Assembly: GCA_964658655.1 (NCBI GenBank)
Contig: CAZZZL010000010.1
Location: forward strand, 62,001 to 126,000
Source: G963692885 sp964658655
Lineage (GTDB): Bacteria > Acidobacteriota > Terriglobia > Terriglobales > Acidobacteriaceae
Length of the DNA: 64,000 bases
Direction: 5' to 3'
The notes beneath the pieces were generated by a model. That model was not told the DNA's origin. It saw only the letters and a program-made list of their open reading frames with translations, and ran no database searches. The position numbers and the translations under genes are program-made. Positions 1 to 8,127 of this stretch are shown piece by piece. Position 1 is the first letter of the stretch, and the number at the start of each line of letters is the position of its first letter.

Positions 1-2
1 GA

Positions 3-125
3 CCCGGCGCGAACGATTGCGTCTATTTCAGCAACAGTTTGCAGCTGCCTGCAACGTCCAGTCCGGAACTGACCCATCGCCTTGGATATATCACGCAAGA
101 TCGAAGCTCGCGAACCACAGATTGA
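3..125 (+). CDS. C-terminal end of an unidentified upstream gene (partial)
   Basis: Frame 3 is open from the left edge to a TGA ending at 125. It encodes about 40 residues with mostly G/C third positions and a plausible protein tail ending in RSSRTTD. It overlaps the proposed TTG start of the next gene by 44 bases, which would suggest operonic coupling. Too little is present to name a family. If this frame is not coding, the glycosyltransferase has an ordinary upstream region instead. Confidence 0.35.
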   Translation, partial: PGANDCVYFSNSLQLPATSSPELTHRLGYITQDRSSRTTD

Positions 126-1872
126 GCTGATCCCGAGACCATCCCCGTTTCCCTTTGTGCAGCCAACGGTCGAAGTCCTCGTCCTGCTGGCGGTTGCCGT
201 CTTCTTTCTGTTTTACGGGCTGATCCCTATCTTCGGCGGCGATGGCCTTGGACTGGTTGGTGCTGACGAGCCCCGTTATGCGCAGGTGGCGCGCGAAATG
301 CTCGTGCGCCATGACTACATCACACCCATCCTCTACGGAAAACCCTGGCTGGAGAAGCCGGCGCTATTTTACTGGCGCGCCATGTTCTCGTTCCGCGAGT
401 TTGGCGTCCACGACTGGGCGGCGCGCTTCCCTTCCGCCAGCTTTGCCCTGGCGCTTGTCGTGCTCATCTTCCTGCACATCCGGCGTTTTCGTCGCGGCGG
501 CCAGCTTGATTCGGCACTCATCACAGCAACCTGCATCGGCATTTTCGCCTTTGCCCGCGGTGCTTCGACAGATATGCAGCTCGCCGCGCCGTTCTGCATC
601 GGCATGCTGGGCTGGTATGCCTGGTATGAGACGGACCGGAAATTCTGGCTCTTTGATCTCTACTTCTTCAACGCGGCTGCGACGCTGGCGAAAGGTCCAG
701 TCGCGCCCTTTCTTGCGCTCTGCATCATCCTGGCCTTCGCGGCGCTGCGCAGGGAATGGTCGCTCCTTCGGCGTACGATCTGGTGGCCCGGCATCGCCCT
801 CTACCTGGCCATCGTGCTGCCCTGGTACATTGCCGTTACAAAGCGCAATCCCGGATTCCTGCGGGTCTTCTTTCTCCAGCACAACCTGGAGCGTTTCGCT
901 ACTAACCGCTACGAACATGAGCAGCCCGTCTGGTACTACCTGGTGGTGGCACTTGTCGCGCTCATGCCATGGACAGTCATTGCCCTGCGCGCGCTCTCCG
1001 ATGCTGTGCGGCTGGCGGTCAATGAATGGAAGGCCCGGCGCGCCAAGTATCACTATGTCGGCCATGAACGTTTCGGCGATGCTTTCCCTGAATTCCTGAT
1101 CCTCTGGGCACTCTTTCCGATCGTTTTCTTCTCGTTCTCACGGTCCAAGCTTCCCGGCTACATTCTGCCTTCGATTCCGCCCATCACCATCCTGACGGGC
1201 GATTACCTGAACCGCATCCGCTACAAGGGGCTCCAGCCCTGGCTGCTCGCTACTCACGCGCTGCTGACCGGGCTCACCGTCGCGCTGGTACTTGTGATCC
1301 CCTGGCACATCGTCCATCCGGACGATATCCCACCCGCCCGCATCATTTTCGCGGCTTGCTCCAGCGGCCTGGCTGCCATGGCCCTCATCCTCCTCGTCGT
1401 CGGCAGATTTGGCGTGGTGCGCCTGCGCATTGCCACCATCCTGCCCATGATGGTGCTCATTTTCTTTATCTTCGGGATAGGACCAATCCTGCGGGTCAAG
1501 GCCCTGGCCCGCTCGAAATCGAACATCGAGCTGATCGACTACGCCTTCTCCGCGCGGCCACTGGCCCGCATCATTGACCAGGTTGCCAGGCCAGGCGAGC
1601 CGGTTGCCGTCTACCGCGTGCGCCGTGACGTGGAGTACGGGCTTTCCTTTTACCGTAACCATCGCGTACTCGATTACGAACTGAACGGCGTACCGGCATT
1701 CGCCCACATCCTGGTTGTCCGTGATTCCGTTCGCGATGATGCCAACAGCGATCTTGCCCAGAGGCTCGCCGGGCGAACCTACCAGCCGCTCTTCTCCTAC
1801 CCGGCCCAGCGCTTATCAATCTACGAGGTATCTGCAGAGACTCCCATCACTGCAGTACCTTTGCCCAAGTAA
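82..1872 (+). CDS. GT39/ArnT-like integral membrane glycosyltransferase
   Basis: A 596-residue polytopic membrane protein of the GT-C superfamily, which transfers sugars from a polyprenyl-phosphate donor on the outer face of the cytoplasmic membrane. A first transmembrane helix (about residues 28-48) is followed by the diagnostic periplasmic motif ADEPRYAQVAREM, whose acidic residues are typical of ArnT/PMT catalytic loops. About ten more hydrophobic helices follow, then a small soluble C-terminal domain. The acceptor (lipid A, protein or another lipid) cannot be told from sequence. The start used is TTG; no strong Shine-Dalgarno precedes it, and a GTG near residue 26 is possible. The next gene begins 70 bases downstream on the same strand. 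Confidence 0.85.
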   Translation: MDISRKIEAREPQIELIPRPSPFPFVQPTVEVLVLLAVAVFFLFYGLIPIFGGDGLGLVGADEPRYAQVAREMLVRHDYITPILYGKPWLEKPALFYWRAMFSFREFGVHDWAARFPSASFALALVVLIFLHIRRFRRGGQLDSALITATCIGIFAFARGASTDMQLAAPFCIGMLGWYAWYETDRKFWLFDLYFFNAAATLAKGPVAPFLALCIILAFAALRREWSLLRRTIWWPGIALYLAIVLPWYIAVTKRNPGFLRVFFLQHNLERFATNRYEHEQPVWYYLVVALVALMPWTVIALRALSDAVRLAVNEWKARRAKYHYVGHERFGDAFPEFLILWALFPIVFFSFSRSKLPGYILPSIPPITILTGDYLNRIRYKGLQPWLLATHALLTGLTVALVLVIPWHIVHPDDIPPARIIFAACSSGLAAMALILLVVGRFGVVRLRIATILPMMVLIFFIFGIGPILRVKALARSKSNIELIDYAFSARPLARIIDQVARPGEPVAVYRVRRDVEYGLSFYRNHRVLDYELNGVPAFAHILVVRDSVRDDANSDLAQRLAGRTYQPLFSYPAQRLSIYEVSAETPITAVPLPK

Positions 1873-1941
1873 GGTAGCGTCGCATACACTCGGAGTTTAA
1901 GCGAAGCTGAAGCCAGCGCTCCTGCGCCCCGTGAACGTGCC

Positions 1942-2925
1942 ATGGCAACCGCTGCTCAGCCGGAGATCCTTGATCTTCGGCATTTCTCCGCCGCAACTTT
2001 AAGGCCCCTGCTGGCCGAGGAAAGCCGCGTCTGGAGCGAGCTCCTTCGATGGGATTACCGGTCCTCGGCCAACTTGCTCCTCGATTACCTTGATTCGCAC
2101 GTACTTCCTGGATATGTCGCCGTGGAACGCGATAAGCTCTGCGGCTATATCTTCTGCGTATACGAAGGCGCCAAGGCCGTCATCGGTGACGTGTACTGCG
2201 CGCCGACACTCTGCGGAGATGCGCATCACGTCGAAGCGCGGCTGATCGAACACCTGATCGAACTCCTCCAGTTCTCACCCGGCATAGATCGCATCGAGAC
2301 GCAGCTGCTGCTGCATCCCCACGGCGCGCACGCCCGTGCATTCGCAGTAGCCGGCTTCGAGGTCTTTCCGCGGCTGTTTATGGAACTCGATCTTGCCGGT
2401 CATTGGGCGCCGTTGACGCGTGGACTGGCGACGGTGGTGCCGCCCGAACTGGTTCTACGCTCGTGGAAGGAAACAGACTTCCCGGCTGCCGGACGCCTGA
2501 TCACTGCGGCCTATCAGGGACACCTGGATTCGCGCATCAATGACCAGTATCAGACCGTCGCCGGCTCCATGCGCTTTCTGCACAACATCGTTCGTTTTCC
2601 CGGCTGCGGCATTTTTAATCTAGAGGCTTCGCGCGTGCTCGCTTATCGCGACCGTGACGAACTGGCAGGCATGCTGCTTTGCTCGCGCGTCGGCGAAGGT
2701 ACTGGCCACGTGACCCAGATCTGTGTCGCGCCTGCCTATCGCAGACTGCACCTGGGGACGGTTCTCCTCGAGGCCTGCACCTCGACACTCGCTGCATTGG
2801 GTTGGGCTGCACTCACGCTGACCGTTACTGAAGCCAACGACCCGGCTGTCGATCTCTATCGCAGTCTCGGCTTCCGGACCCGTCACACCTTCGATGCCAT
2901 GGTGTGGAGACGTCCTTCGCGCTGA
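1942..2925 (+). CDS. GNAT-family N-acetyltransferase, tandem GNAT domains
   Basis: A 327-residue protein with two GCN5-related acetyltransferase folds: a degenerate one at about residues 1-155 and a canonical one at about 165-325. The second has the acetyl-CoA pyrophosphate-binding signature in ICVAPAYRRLHLGTVLLEA, followed by the usual TVTEAN...AVDLYRSLGF segment. Only the C-terminal domain seems able to bind acetyl-CoA. The substrate is unknown; such proteins acetylate small amines or protein N-termini. The start is the ATG at 1942. It lies 70 bases after the glycosyltransferase and may share its transcript. Confidence 0.8.
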   Translation: MATAAQPEILDLRHFSAATLRPLLAEESRVWSELLRWDYRSSANLLLDYLDSHVLPGYVAVERDKLCGYIFCVYEGAKAVIGDVYCAPTLCGDAHHVEARLIEHLIELLQFSPGIDRIETQLLLHPHGAHARAFAVAGFEVFPRLFMELDLAGHWAPLTRGLATVVPPELVLRSWKETDFPAAGRLITAAYQGHLDSRINDQYQTVAGSMRFLHNIVRFPGCGIFNLEASRVLAYRDRDELAGMLLCSRVGEGTGHVTQICVAPAYRRLHLGTVLLEACTSTLAALGWAALTLTVTEANDPAVDLYRSLGFRTRHTFDAMVWRRPSR

Positions 2926-2944
2926 TGCGGAGTGTCCGAAGTAA

Positions 2945-3124
2945 TTAATGCTTGATGAAGTACATCACCCAGCTGCCGACAATGACACAGCCCACGAACA
3001 CGACCCAGCAATAGACGCCATAGCGGAACATCGCACGAGGCACCGAACGCTGTGTGATGCCGAAGACGATGGATGCAAAAGTCGCGAACAGCAGTACGGC
3101 GGTGAAGTGGGAAGGCGCGAACAC
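2945..3124 (-). CDS. Small two-helix membrane protein (59 aa)
   Basis: A 59-residue frame begins with GTG at 3124 and ends with TAA at 2945. It encodes two hydrophobic segments (about residues 7-21 and 38-55) separated by a basic loop (TQRSVPRAMFR). The GTG overlaps the TAG stop of the upstream gene by one base (TAGTG), a translational-coupling arrangement that also occurs in the his operon of this window. The function is unknown; conserved adjacency to the DUF6677-like gene would suggest partners in one membrane complex. Confidence 0.65.
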   Translation of the reverse strand: MFAPSHFTAVLLFATFASIVFGITQRSVPRAMFRYGVYCWVVFVGCVIVGSWVMYFIKH

Positions 3125-3534
3125 TAGGATTTTCTCCCGATCTGGAGATTGTGCGCGTCGATTGCAGAGATGTAGTTCAGCAGCCCGGCAACCACGATGA
3201 ACTTTGTGCCGTAATCGGCCGTGGCAATCTGTACTGCGCCGTGACCCAGATCAGCCACGCGGCCGATGATGAACAGCAGGCCCGATCCCAGGTCGCCGAC
3301 GAAACCAAGCATCTCCAGCAGATCGCTGGTGTCGGCTACGTAGAGCTTGCCCTGCATCAACAGTCCAAGCGCAAACATCAAAGTGATGGTGACGAAGAGA
3401 ATGGCGCCGCGAACTGGTCGCCTGGCAAGCACATGTCCAAGCCCCGGAACCAGCCAGCCCGCAACGAGGGCGACTGAAAAGATCGCAGGTCTGGCTTTGA
3501 CCGTACTGACGGAAGTATCTACGCGTGTGGCCAT
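3124..3534 (-). CDS. DUF6677-like small membrane protein
   Basis: A 136-residue membrane protein. After a short polar N-terminus it has a hydrophobic segment containing GWLVPGLGHVLARRPVRGA, which resembles the P-G-x-G-H motif of TM2/DUF6677-type proteins, then a second helix (about residues 44-60) and further hydrophobic stretches near 85-95 and 108-122. The family assignment is from recollection of acidobacterial proteins and is moderate. The biochemical role is unknown. Its stop codon overlaps the start of the downstream 59-residue membrane protein. Confidence 0.65.
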   Translation of the reverse strand: MATRVDTSVSTVKARPAIFSVALVAGWLVPGLGHVLARRPVRGAILFVTITLMFALGLLMQGKLYVADTSDLLEMLGFVGDLGSGLLFIIGRVADLGHGAVQIATADYGTKFIVVAGLLNYISAIDAHNLQIGRKS

Positions 3535-3567
3535 CGTTCCTTTTTGACTATACAGCAGTCAGCCTGC

Positions 3568-4755
3568 CTAAATCCGAACCAGCTCCGTCTGAATGCGGCC
3601 GGTTACGACAGCCTTGTGCCTGCTTGTCATCATGTTTACTTCACTGCGGATACCGAACTCCGTCAGATAAATCCCCGGCTCTACAGAAAAGCATGTATTC
3701 GGAAGAATCAATCGCTCGTCATGCGTCTCGAAATTATCGAGATGTGCGCCCGTGCCATGAATCTCCGCGGCGATGTTATGACCTGTGCGATGCGTGAAAT
3801 ATTCCGCATAGCCAGCGTCGCGGATCACTGCACGCGCCGCATCGTCTGCCTGCCAGCCTTCAATCGGTTTGTCGGCAGCATAGGCCTGCTCGACCGCGCG
3901 AATGGCTGCGTCGCGCGCGCTTCTCACGACTTCAAATACGCCAAGCTCTTTTGCCGATGGAGCGCGACCAACCACGCCCGTCCAGGTGATGTCGTAGTAG
4001 CAGCTCTCAGGCCGGTCCATGCGTCCCCAGATATCGATCAGGACGAAGTCACCATCGCGGATCGGCTTCGAACTTTCTGCCGTTGGCTCGTAGTGAGAGT
4101 CAGAACTGTTCGCGTTGACTGAAACATTGGGCCCGTTCTCCCATGTCATGCCCGCACGCCTCATGGCAGCAGACAGCCACTCGACCATCGCGAACTCACT
4201 TGTGTGTCCGTCGGCGCGCACGCGGTTGCCTATGGTCCTGAAACCCTCCGCAAGAAGGGCATCGATATGCGCCTGTGCCTCGTAGTGACTTATGATCTGC
4301 GAGTCTGTCAGAACGGCCTCGAACTGGCTCACGAGATCGGCAGAGCTGACGATGGTCTTTCCCATCTCGCGCATCACGTCCATGGTGCCGGCATCGACCA
4401 GCGAGACGTACATGATGGCGTTGCGCGGCGAATATTGCATGGCAATACGCTGCATCGGCGAGCCTGGCGTCGACGCCAGCAACTCTGCCAGCCGAGCTTC
4501 CAGTTCCTGCCACGATGAATACACCTGCTGCGTGCCCGGCAATGCATCCAGCCGATGCGACTCAATGCGGTGCACCAGTTTGCGCGGCTCGCCCTGCGCG
4601 GGGACCAGGTAGTACCACCGCCGCGTCACATGTGCATTCGCCGGCAGTCCAAGAATGCGATACGCAATCGGGTCGCGGTGGTGATGGTCATAGAACAGCC
4701 AGCCATCAAAACCCTGTTCCCGGATCGCCCTTTGCATTTCATCCAGCTTCATCAT
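3568..4755 (-). CDS. M24-family metallopeptidase (Xaa-Pro aminopeptidase/prolidase-like)
   Basis: About 395 residues with a creatinase-type N-terminal domain (about 1-170) and a pita-bread C-terminal catalytic domain. The dinuclear metal ligands expected for M24 are visible: Asp in DGDFVLIDIWG, Asp in CYYDITWT, His in THRTGHN, Glu in SVEPGIYL and Glu in IRSEVNMM. It probably removes an N-terminal residue preceding proline or cleaves X-Pro dipeptides in the cytoplasm. An ATG at 4764 is in frame, but an AGGA motif overlaps it and sits 8 bases before the ATG at 4755, so 4755 is preferred. Confidence 0.85.
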   Translation of the reverse strand: MMKLDEMQRAIREQGFDGWLFYDHHHRDPIAYRILGLPANAHVTRRWYYLVPAQGEPRKLVHRIESHRLDALPGTQQVYSSWQELEARLAELLASTPGSPMQRIAMQYSPRNAIMYVSLVDAGTMDVMREMGKTIVSSADLVSQFEAVLTDSQIISHYEAQAHIDALLAEGFRTIGNRVRADGHTSEFAMVEWLSAAMRRAGMTWENGPNVSVNANSSDSHYEPTAESSKPIRDGDFVLIDIWGRMDRPESCYYDITWTGVVGRAPSAKELGVFEVVRSARDAAIRAVEQAYAADKPIEGWQADDAARAVIRDAGYAEYFTHRTGHNIAAEIHGTGAHLDNFETHDERLILPNTCFSVEPGIYLTEFGIRSEVNMMTSRHKAVVTGRIQTELVRI

Positions 4756-4756
4756 C

Positions 4757-4812
4757 GTTGTCATCCTGAGCCAATATGAGTTTCATCATGAGCGAAGTCG
4801 AAGGACCTGCTT
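4757..4812. repeat. Dispersed palindromic repeat, divergent copy
   Basis: The stretch contains TCATCCTGAGC and, 25 bases later, TCATGAGCGAAGTCGAAGGACCTGC. This is the GTCAT-CC-GAnCGAAG-GGA-CTGC type of intergenic repeat that recurs in this window at 20797 and 27183. It lies at the 5' end of the M24 peptidase gene and overlaps its first codons if the longer start is used. The copy is degenerate. Confidence 0.4.
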
Positions 4813-4880
4813 CTTTCAGCCCTGCCACTAAATCGGACCGGTCTTTCCGCCGCGAAGCTTAGTTGCCTGACGGCAGATCC

Positions 4881-5600
4881 TCAGTGGCGGCTGCGCGAGA
4901 TAGCGTCCAGTACGCCGTTTAGAAAATTGATCGACTCGGGCGCTGAATATCTACGCGCAATCTCCAGAGACTCGTTGATCACAATCGGGACCGGTGTTCC
5001 AGGAAAGCCGAGAAATTCCGCGGTCGCCGCGCGCAGCAGGTTGCGATCGACGGCTGCCATGCGAGGCAGGCGCCAGTTGGCCGAATGCGCCTCGATCAGC
5101 AGGTCGATCTCTTCATCCCGCGTCGTTGCAATGCGAAATAGATCCTCGGCAAAGCCGCGCGTATCAGGATCGACCTTTTCAGCCGCATTCCAGAAACTGT
5201 TCCGCACCTGCTCCGGCGTCTGCTTACCGATATCCGCCTGAAAAAGCATCTGCATCGCCATCTCACGACCCTTGCGGCGCGTGCCCGCTTTTTTCGTAAC
5301 TGTAACTGTCGTCGAAGTTGCGGCTGTTTTCGCTACGGCGGATTTTTTTGCTGCAGCACTGGCCCGCGCAGACTTCGCTCGACCTTTTTTCGCGGTCTCA
5401 GCGTTGACCCGGATCAACCGTCGTTGCGTATCGAGCGCTGTTGCCGTGCCGCCGACAACATGCGAAGGAATCTTGCGCGCCGGTACCGCGGGCGGTGCCA
5501 CTACTGGCGAGTCGTCGATGGTCTCGACTGGCGTATCAACTGTTTTTTCAGCCTCGGCAACCGGCTCAGGACCCTTGTTGATCTGCCAACCCGGGCTCAT
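4881..5600 (-). CDS. nusB: Transcription antitermination factor NusB with long N-terminal extension
   Basis: NusB binds boxA RNA with NusE/S10 and promotes antitermination of rRNA operons. The NusB fold occupies about residues 107-239, beginning TRRKGREMAMQMLFQADIG and ending with the typical PVPIVINESLEIARRYS...FLNGVLDAI region. Usual NusB is about 130-160 residues; here roughly 105 additional residues precede it, low in complexity and rich in Pro/Val and then Ala/Lys (AKKGRAKSARASAAAKKSA), so probably disordered and basic. The ATG overlaps the ribH stop (ATGA at 5597-5600), the classic ribH-nusB pairing. An internal start nearer the core cannot be excluded. Confidence 0.9.
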   Translation of the reverse strand: MSPGWQINKGPEPVAEAEKTVDTPVETIDDSPVVAPPAVPARKIPSHVVGGTATALDTQRRLIRVNAETAKKGRAKSARASAAAKKSAVAKTAATSTTVTVTKKAGTRRKGREMAMQMLFQADIGKQTPEQVRNSFWNAAEKVDPDTRGFAEDLFRIATTRDEEIDLLIEAHSANWRLPRMAAVDRNLLRAATAEFLGFPGTPVPIVINESLEIARRYSAPESINFLNGVLDAISRSRH

Positions 5601-6487
5601 TCTGCACGTCCATGCAGGGCATGACTCACAGCGTCAATCTTGCGATGTATTGAAACCATTTCTATCGCCGCAACAGCTGCTTCAAAGCCCTTGTTCCCGG
5701 CCTTCACGCCGGCACGGTTGAGCGCCTGTTCAAGCGTCTCGCACGTCAGCACGCCGAATGCATGCGGTATGCCTGTCTCCTGCTGACTCTGACCAATGCC
5801 GCGCGACACCTCGTTGTAGATTGCTTCGTAGTGCGCAGTCTCGCCACGTAACAGGCAACCCAGTGTGATGACTGCATCGTAGCGTTTAGTCTCTGCAAGT
5901 TTGCGCGCCGCATCGGGAATCTCCCACGCACCGGGTACTCGCACGATCTCAATATCGGCAATCTTTCCGCCGCTGCGCAGGATGCCATCGAGCGAGCCAT
6001 GCAGCAGGCGATCGGTGATGACTGCATTCCAGCGCGCTACCACGATTGCAAATCGCATGCCGGCGGCCGACAGGTCGCCTTCGATCGCAACCGGCTTGCC
6101 TTTCAGCGGGTCCTGCCATTCCCAGAATGCGAAAATGATGCCCGGCACTGGCTCGACCGTGAACGCGCGCGATTTCCAGTCGGTGTCGATCACGCGCGTA
6201 ATCCGCTTCGCATCGTCCGCATCGCTGTAGCGCTTTTCAATCCATGCAGCGGCAGCATTGCGCACTTCATCCAGCTGCGTGACTTCAATCAGGATGTCGG
6301 CAGCAAAGTTCGACATGCCGTCGAGAAACTCGATATTCCCCAGCGGCGCAAGGAACGGCCGACCCCGGCTCGCTTCCGTCTCCCAGCCTCGTCCCGGCTC
6401 GAATCCAAGCGTGTCAAAAAAACTGACGAGCGCGTCGTAAACGGCAGGCGTACTGGCAGCCCGCACAAATGTTATTCCCTTGATCAT
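5597..6487 (-). CDS. ribH: 6,7-dimethyl-8-ribityllumazine synthase fused to an N-terminal VOC-like domain
   Basis: The C-terminal portion (about residues 138-293) is lumazine synthase, which condenses 5-amino-6-ribitylaminouracil with 3,4-dihydroxy-2-butanone 4-phosphate in riboflavin synthesis. Its signatures are all present: ARWNAVIT, VPGAWEIP, GCLLRGETAHYEAIYNEVS with the catalytic His, and RAGVKAGNKG. The first ~130 residues form a separate domain: a beta-alpha start (KGITFVRA, then VYDALVSFFDTLGFE), strands, a second helix (DEVRNAAAAWIEKRY) and PGIIFAFWEW, a pattern like glyoxalase/VOC proteins. Normal RibH is about 155 residues. No stop or alternative start with a strong ribosome site separates the two parts. 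The fusion is unusual; the VOC assignment is by pattern only. Confidence 0.85.
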   Translation of the reverse strand: MIKGITFVRAASTPAVYDALVSFFDTLGFEPGRGWETEASRGRPFLAPLGNIEFLDGMSNFAADILIEVTQLDEVRNAAAAWIEKRYSDADDAKRITRVIDTDWKSRAFTVEPVPGIIFAFWEWQDPLKGKPVAIEGDLSAAGMRFAIVVARWNAVITDRLLHGSLDGILRSGGKIADIEIVRVPGAWEIPDAARKLAETKRYDAVITLGCLLRGETAHYEAIYNEVSRGIGQSQQETGIPHAFGVLTCETLEQALNRAGVKAGNKGFEAAVAAIEMVSIHRKIDAVSHALHGRAE

Positions 6488-6610
6488 GCCTATTCAGACT
6501 ACCATCCGTACGCGGCAGACGCCGCTCGCGAAAGCATGGCAAATCACTGTCAACAGGCCGATTTTGGTAGACTTGCGAGTCCCTCCGTCCCAGCCCAAGG
6601 AGCACCAATC

Positions 6611-7393
6611 ATGGCCTACGAGCATCTCCACCTTGACCTGAATCAAAACATAGCCACCGTGACGCTCGACCGGCCCAAGGTCATGAATGCGCTGAATCGC
6701 GGGCTGTTCAACGATCTGGAAGCAGTGTTCCTTGAACTGGCGGGAAACCTGGAAATCCGCGCTGTGATCCTGACCGGCGCAGGTGAAAAAGCATTCGCCG
6801 CCGGCGCAGATATCAACGAACTCAGTGTCGTCAACGCAAACCAGGGCCAGGCCCTCGCCGCACGCGGCCAAGCAGTGTTCGACCTTATCGAAAATTGTGG
6901 CAAACCGGTCATTGCCGCCATTAATGGATTTGCCCTCGGCGGCGGCTGTGAACTGGCGATGGCCTGTACCATCCGGATTGCCAGCGACCGCGCCCGGCTC
7001 GGCCAGCCCGAGGTAAAGATCGGCCTCATCCCCGGTTACGGCGGAAGTCAGCGACTGCCCCGCCTGGTCGGCAAAGGGGCCGCGCTCAAAATGCTGCTCA
7101 CGGGCGAAATGGTCTCTGCCGTGGAGGCTCTGCGTATTGGACTCGTCGACGAAGTCGTTTCCGCCGAAGAACTGCTGCCACGCGCTCAGTCCCTGGCCAC
7201 ATCGATCGCCGCCAATGCCCCGCTGGCAGTTCGCAGTTGCATCGAGGCAGTGAATGCCGGCTTTGACCTGCCCCTGGCTGCCGCCCTGGAACTGGAAGCC
7301 TCGCGCTTCGGCCTGGCCTGCGGCACGGAAGATAAAGCTGAGGGAACGGCCGCCTTCCTGGGGAAGCGCGCGCCCGTCTGGAATGGCCGCTGA
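6611..7393 (+). CDS. Enoyl-CoA hydratase/isomerase family protein (crotonase)
   Basis: A 260-residue crotonase-fold enzyme that probably hydrates short-chain enoyl-CoA (3-hydroxybutyryl-CoA dehydratase type). Visible features are AFAAGADINEL (CoA and oxyanion region), FALGGGCELAMAC with the first catalytic Glu, and GQPEVKIGLIPGYGGSQRLPR with the second. An AAGGAG Shine-Dalgarno at 6598-6603 fixes the ATG at 6611; the frame is open further upstream but that part is antisense to ribH. It is divergent from ribH with a 123-base intergenic region. Confidence 0.9.
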   Translation: MAYEHLHLDLNQNIATVTLDRPKVMNALNRGLFNDLEAVFLELAGNLEIRAVILTGAGEKAFAAGADINELSVVNANQGQALAARGQAVFDLIENCGKPVIAAINGFALGGGCELAMACTIRIASDRARLGQPEVKIGLIPGYGGSQRLPRLVGKGAALKMLLTGEMVSAVEALRIGLVDEVVSAEELLPRAQSLATSIAANAPLAVRSCIEAVNAGFDLPLAAALELEASRFGLACGTEDKAEGTAAFLGKRAPVWNGR

Positions 7394-7516
7394 GTGAAAT
7401 ACGAGCGTGGCCGGAGATTCCAACATGCCGCCGGGATTGACCACCTCTGACAGCGGCATGCCGGCTCCGACGCGGCAAGTTGATATGCTGAAGACAGGAC
7501 AATTCTGACCGACTTC

Positions 7517-8104
7517 ATGACGCTGACCCGGACTCTCGCGCTCCTCCCTGCATTGCTCGTTTCTTTTACCGTCGCCATCGTGGCGGGCTGCCATCGTCAG
7601 CCTGATTCTGCGCGGGAAGCAGCGGTCGAAGCCAGGGCTGCGCAAAAACAGCAGGCCCAGGTCTTTTCCAAGAAGGAGAATGCGGCGCGTGATGAAGTCA
7701 ACGAGATCCCGCCGCCATCGAAAGAGCGCTACCTCTCTGTGCACTCATCCGATGGCTGGGTAAATCCCTTCCTCACCATTCACCGCGATACAGTCGAGTT
7801 ACGCATCATTTTTCCGCAGACGACGGGCAGTCCCATCGACGGCGGCAGCAGCATGCTTCACCCCGCAGCAGCACGCAAACAAACAGTCGACGTTCGCCTG
7901 GCGGACCTTCCTGACGCCCTGGCTGCGATCCCTGCCTATGCATGGCCCTACGGTCGTGTGATTGCCGTCCAGGAGTCTTCGGCAGCCGCCAGGCAGGACC
8001 GCGCACAGGTAAGGCGCACCGAAGAGTCCACCATGCAGATCCTCAACGACCTCGGCATCGTGGTCGATGAATGGAACGGCAACTCCAATTCCCTGCTGCA
8101 TTAA
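7517..8104 (+). CDS. Putative lipoprotein of unknown function
   Basis: A 195-residue protein with a lipoprotein signal: basic start MTLTRT, hydrophobic core LALLPALLVSFTVAIV and lipobox VAGC (Cys24). A charged Ala/Gln/Lys-rich linker follows (residues 25-60), then a compact domain of about 110 residues with a PPPSKERYLSVHSSDGWVNPF segment and the conserved-looking AIPAYAWPYGRVIAVQ. It is expected to be anchored to a membrane facing the periplasm. No family was recognised. The frame and codon use are convincing. Confidence 0.7.
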   Translation: MTLTRTLALLPALLVSFTVAIVAGCHRQPDSAREAAVEARAAQKQQAQVFSKKENAARDEVNEIPPPSKERYLSVHSSDGWVNPFLTIHRDTVELRIIFPQTTGSPIDGGSSMLHPAAARKQTVDVRLADLPDALAAIPAYAWPYGRVIAVQESSAAARQDRAQVRRTEESTMQILNDLGIVVDEWNGNSNSLLH

Positions 8105-8127
8105 TTCGACGGGCTGGACCAGCCGTA

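Noticed and set aside
6494..7744. 416-residue minus-strand frame
   Set aside because: Antisense to the crotonase gene, which has both catalytic Glu residues and a ribosome site; the antisense frame has no protein character.
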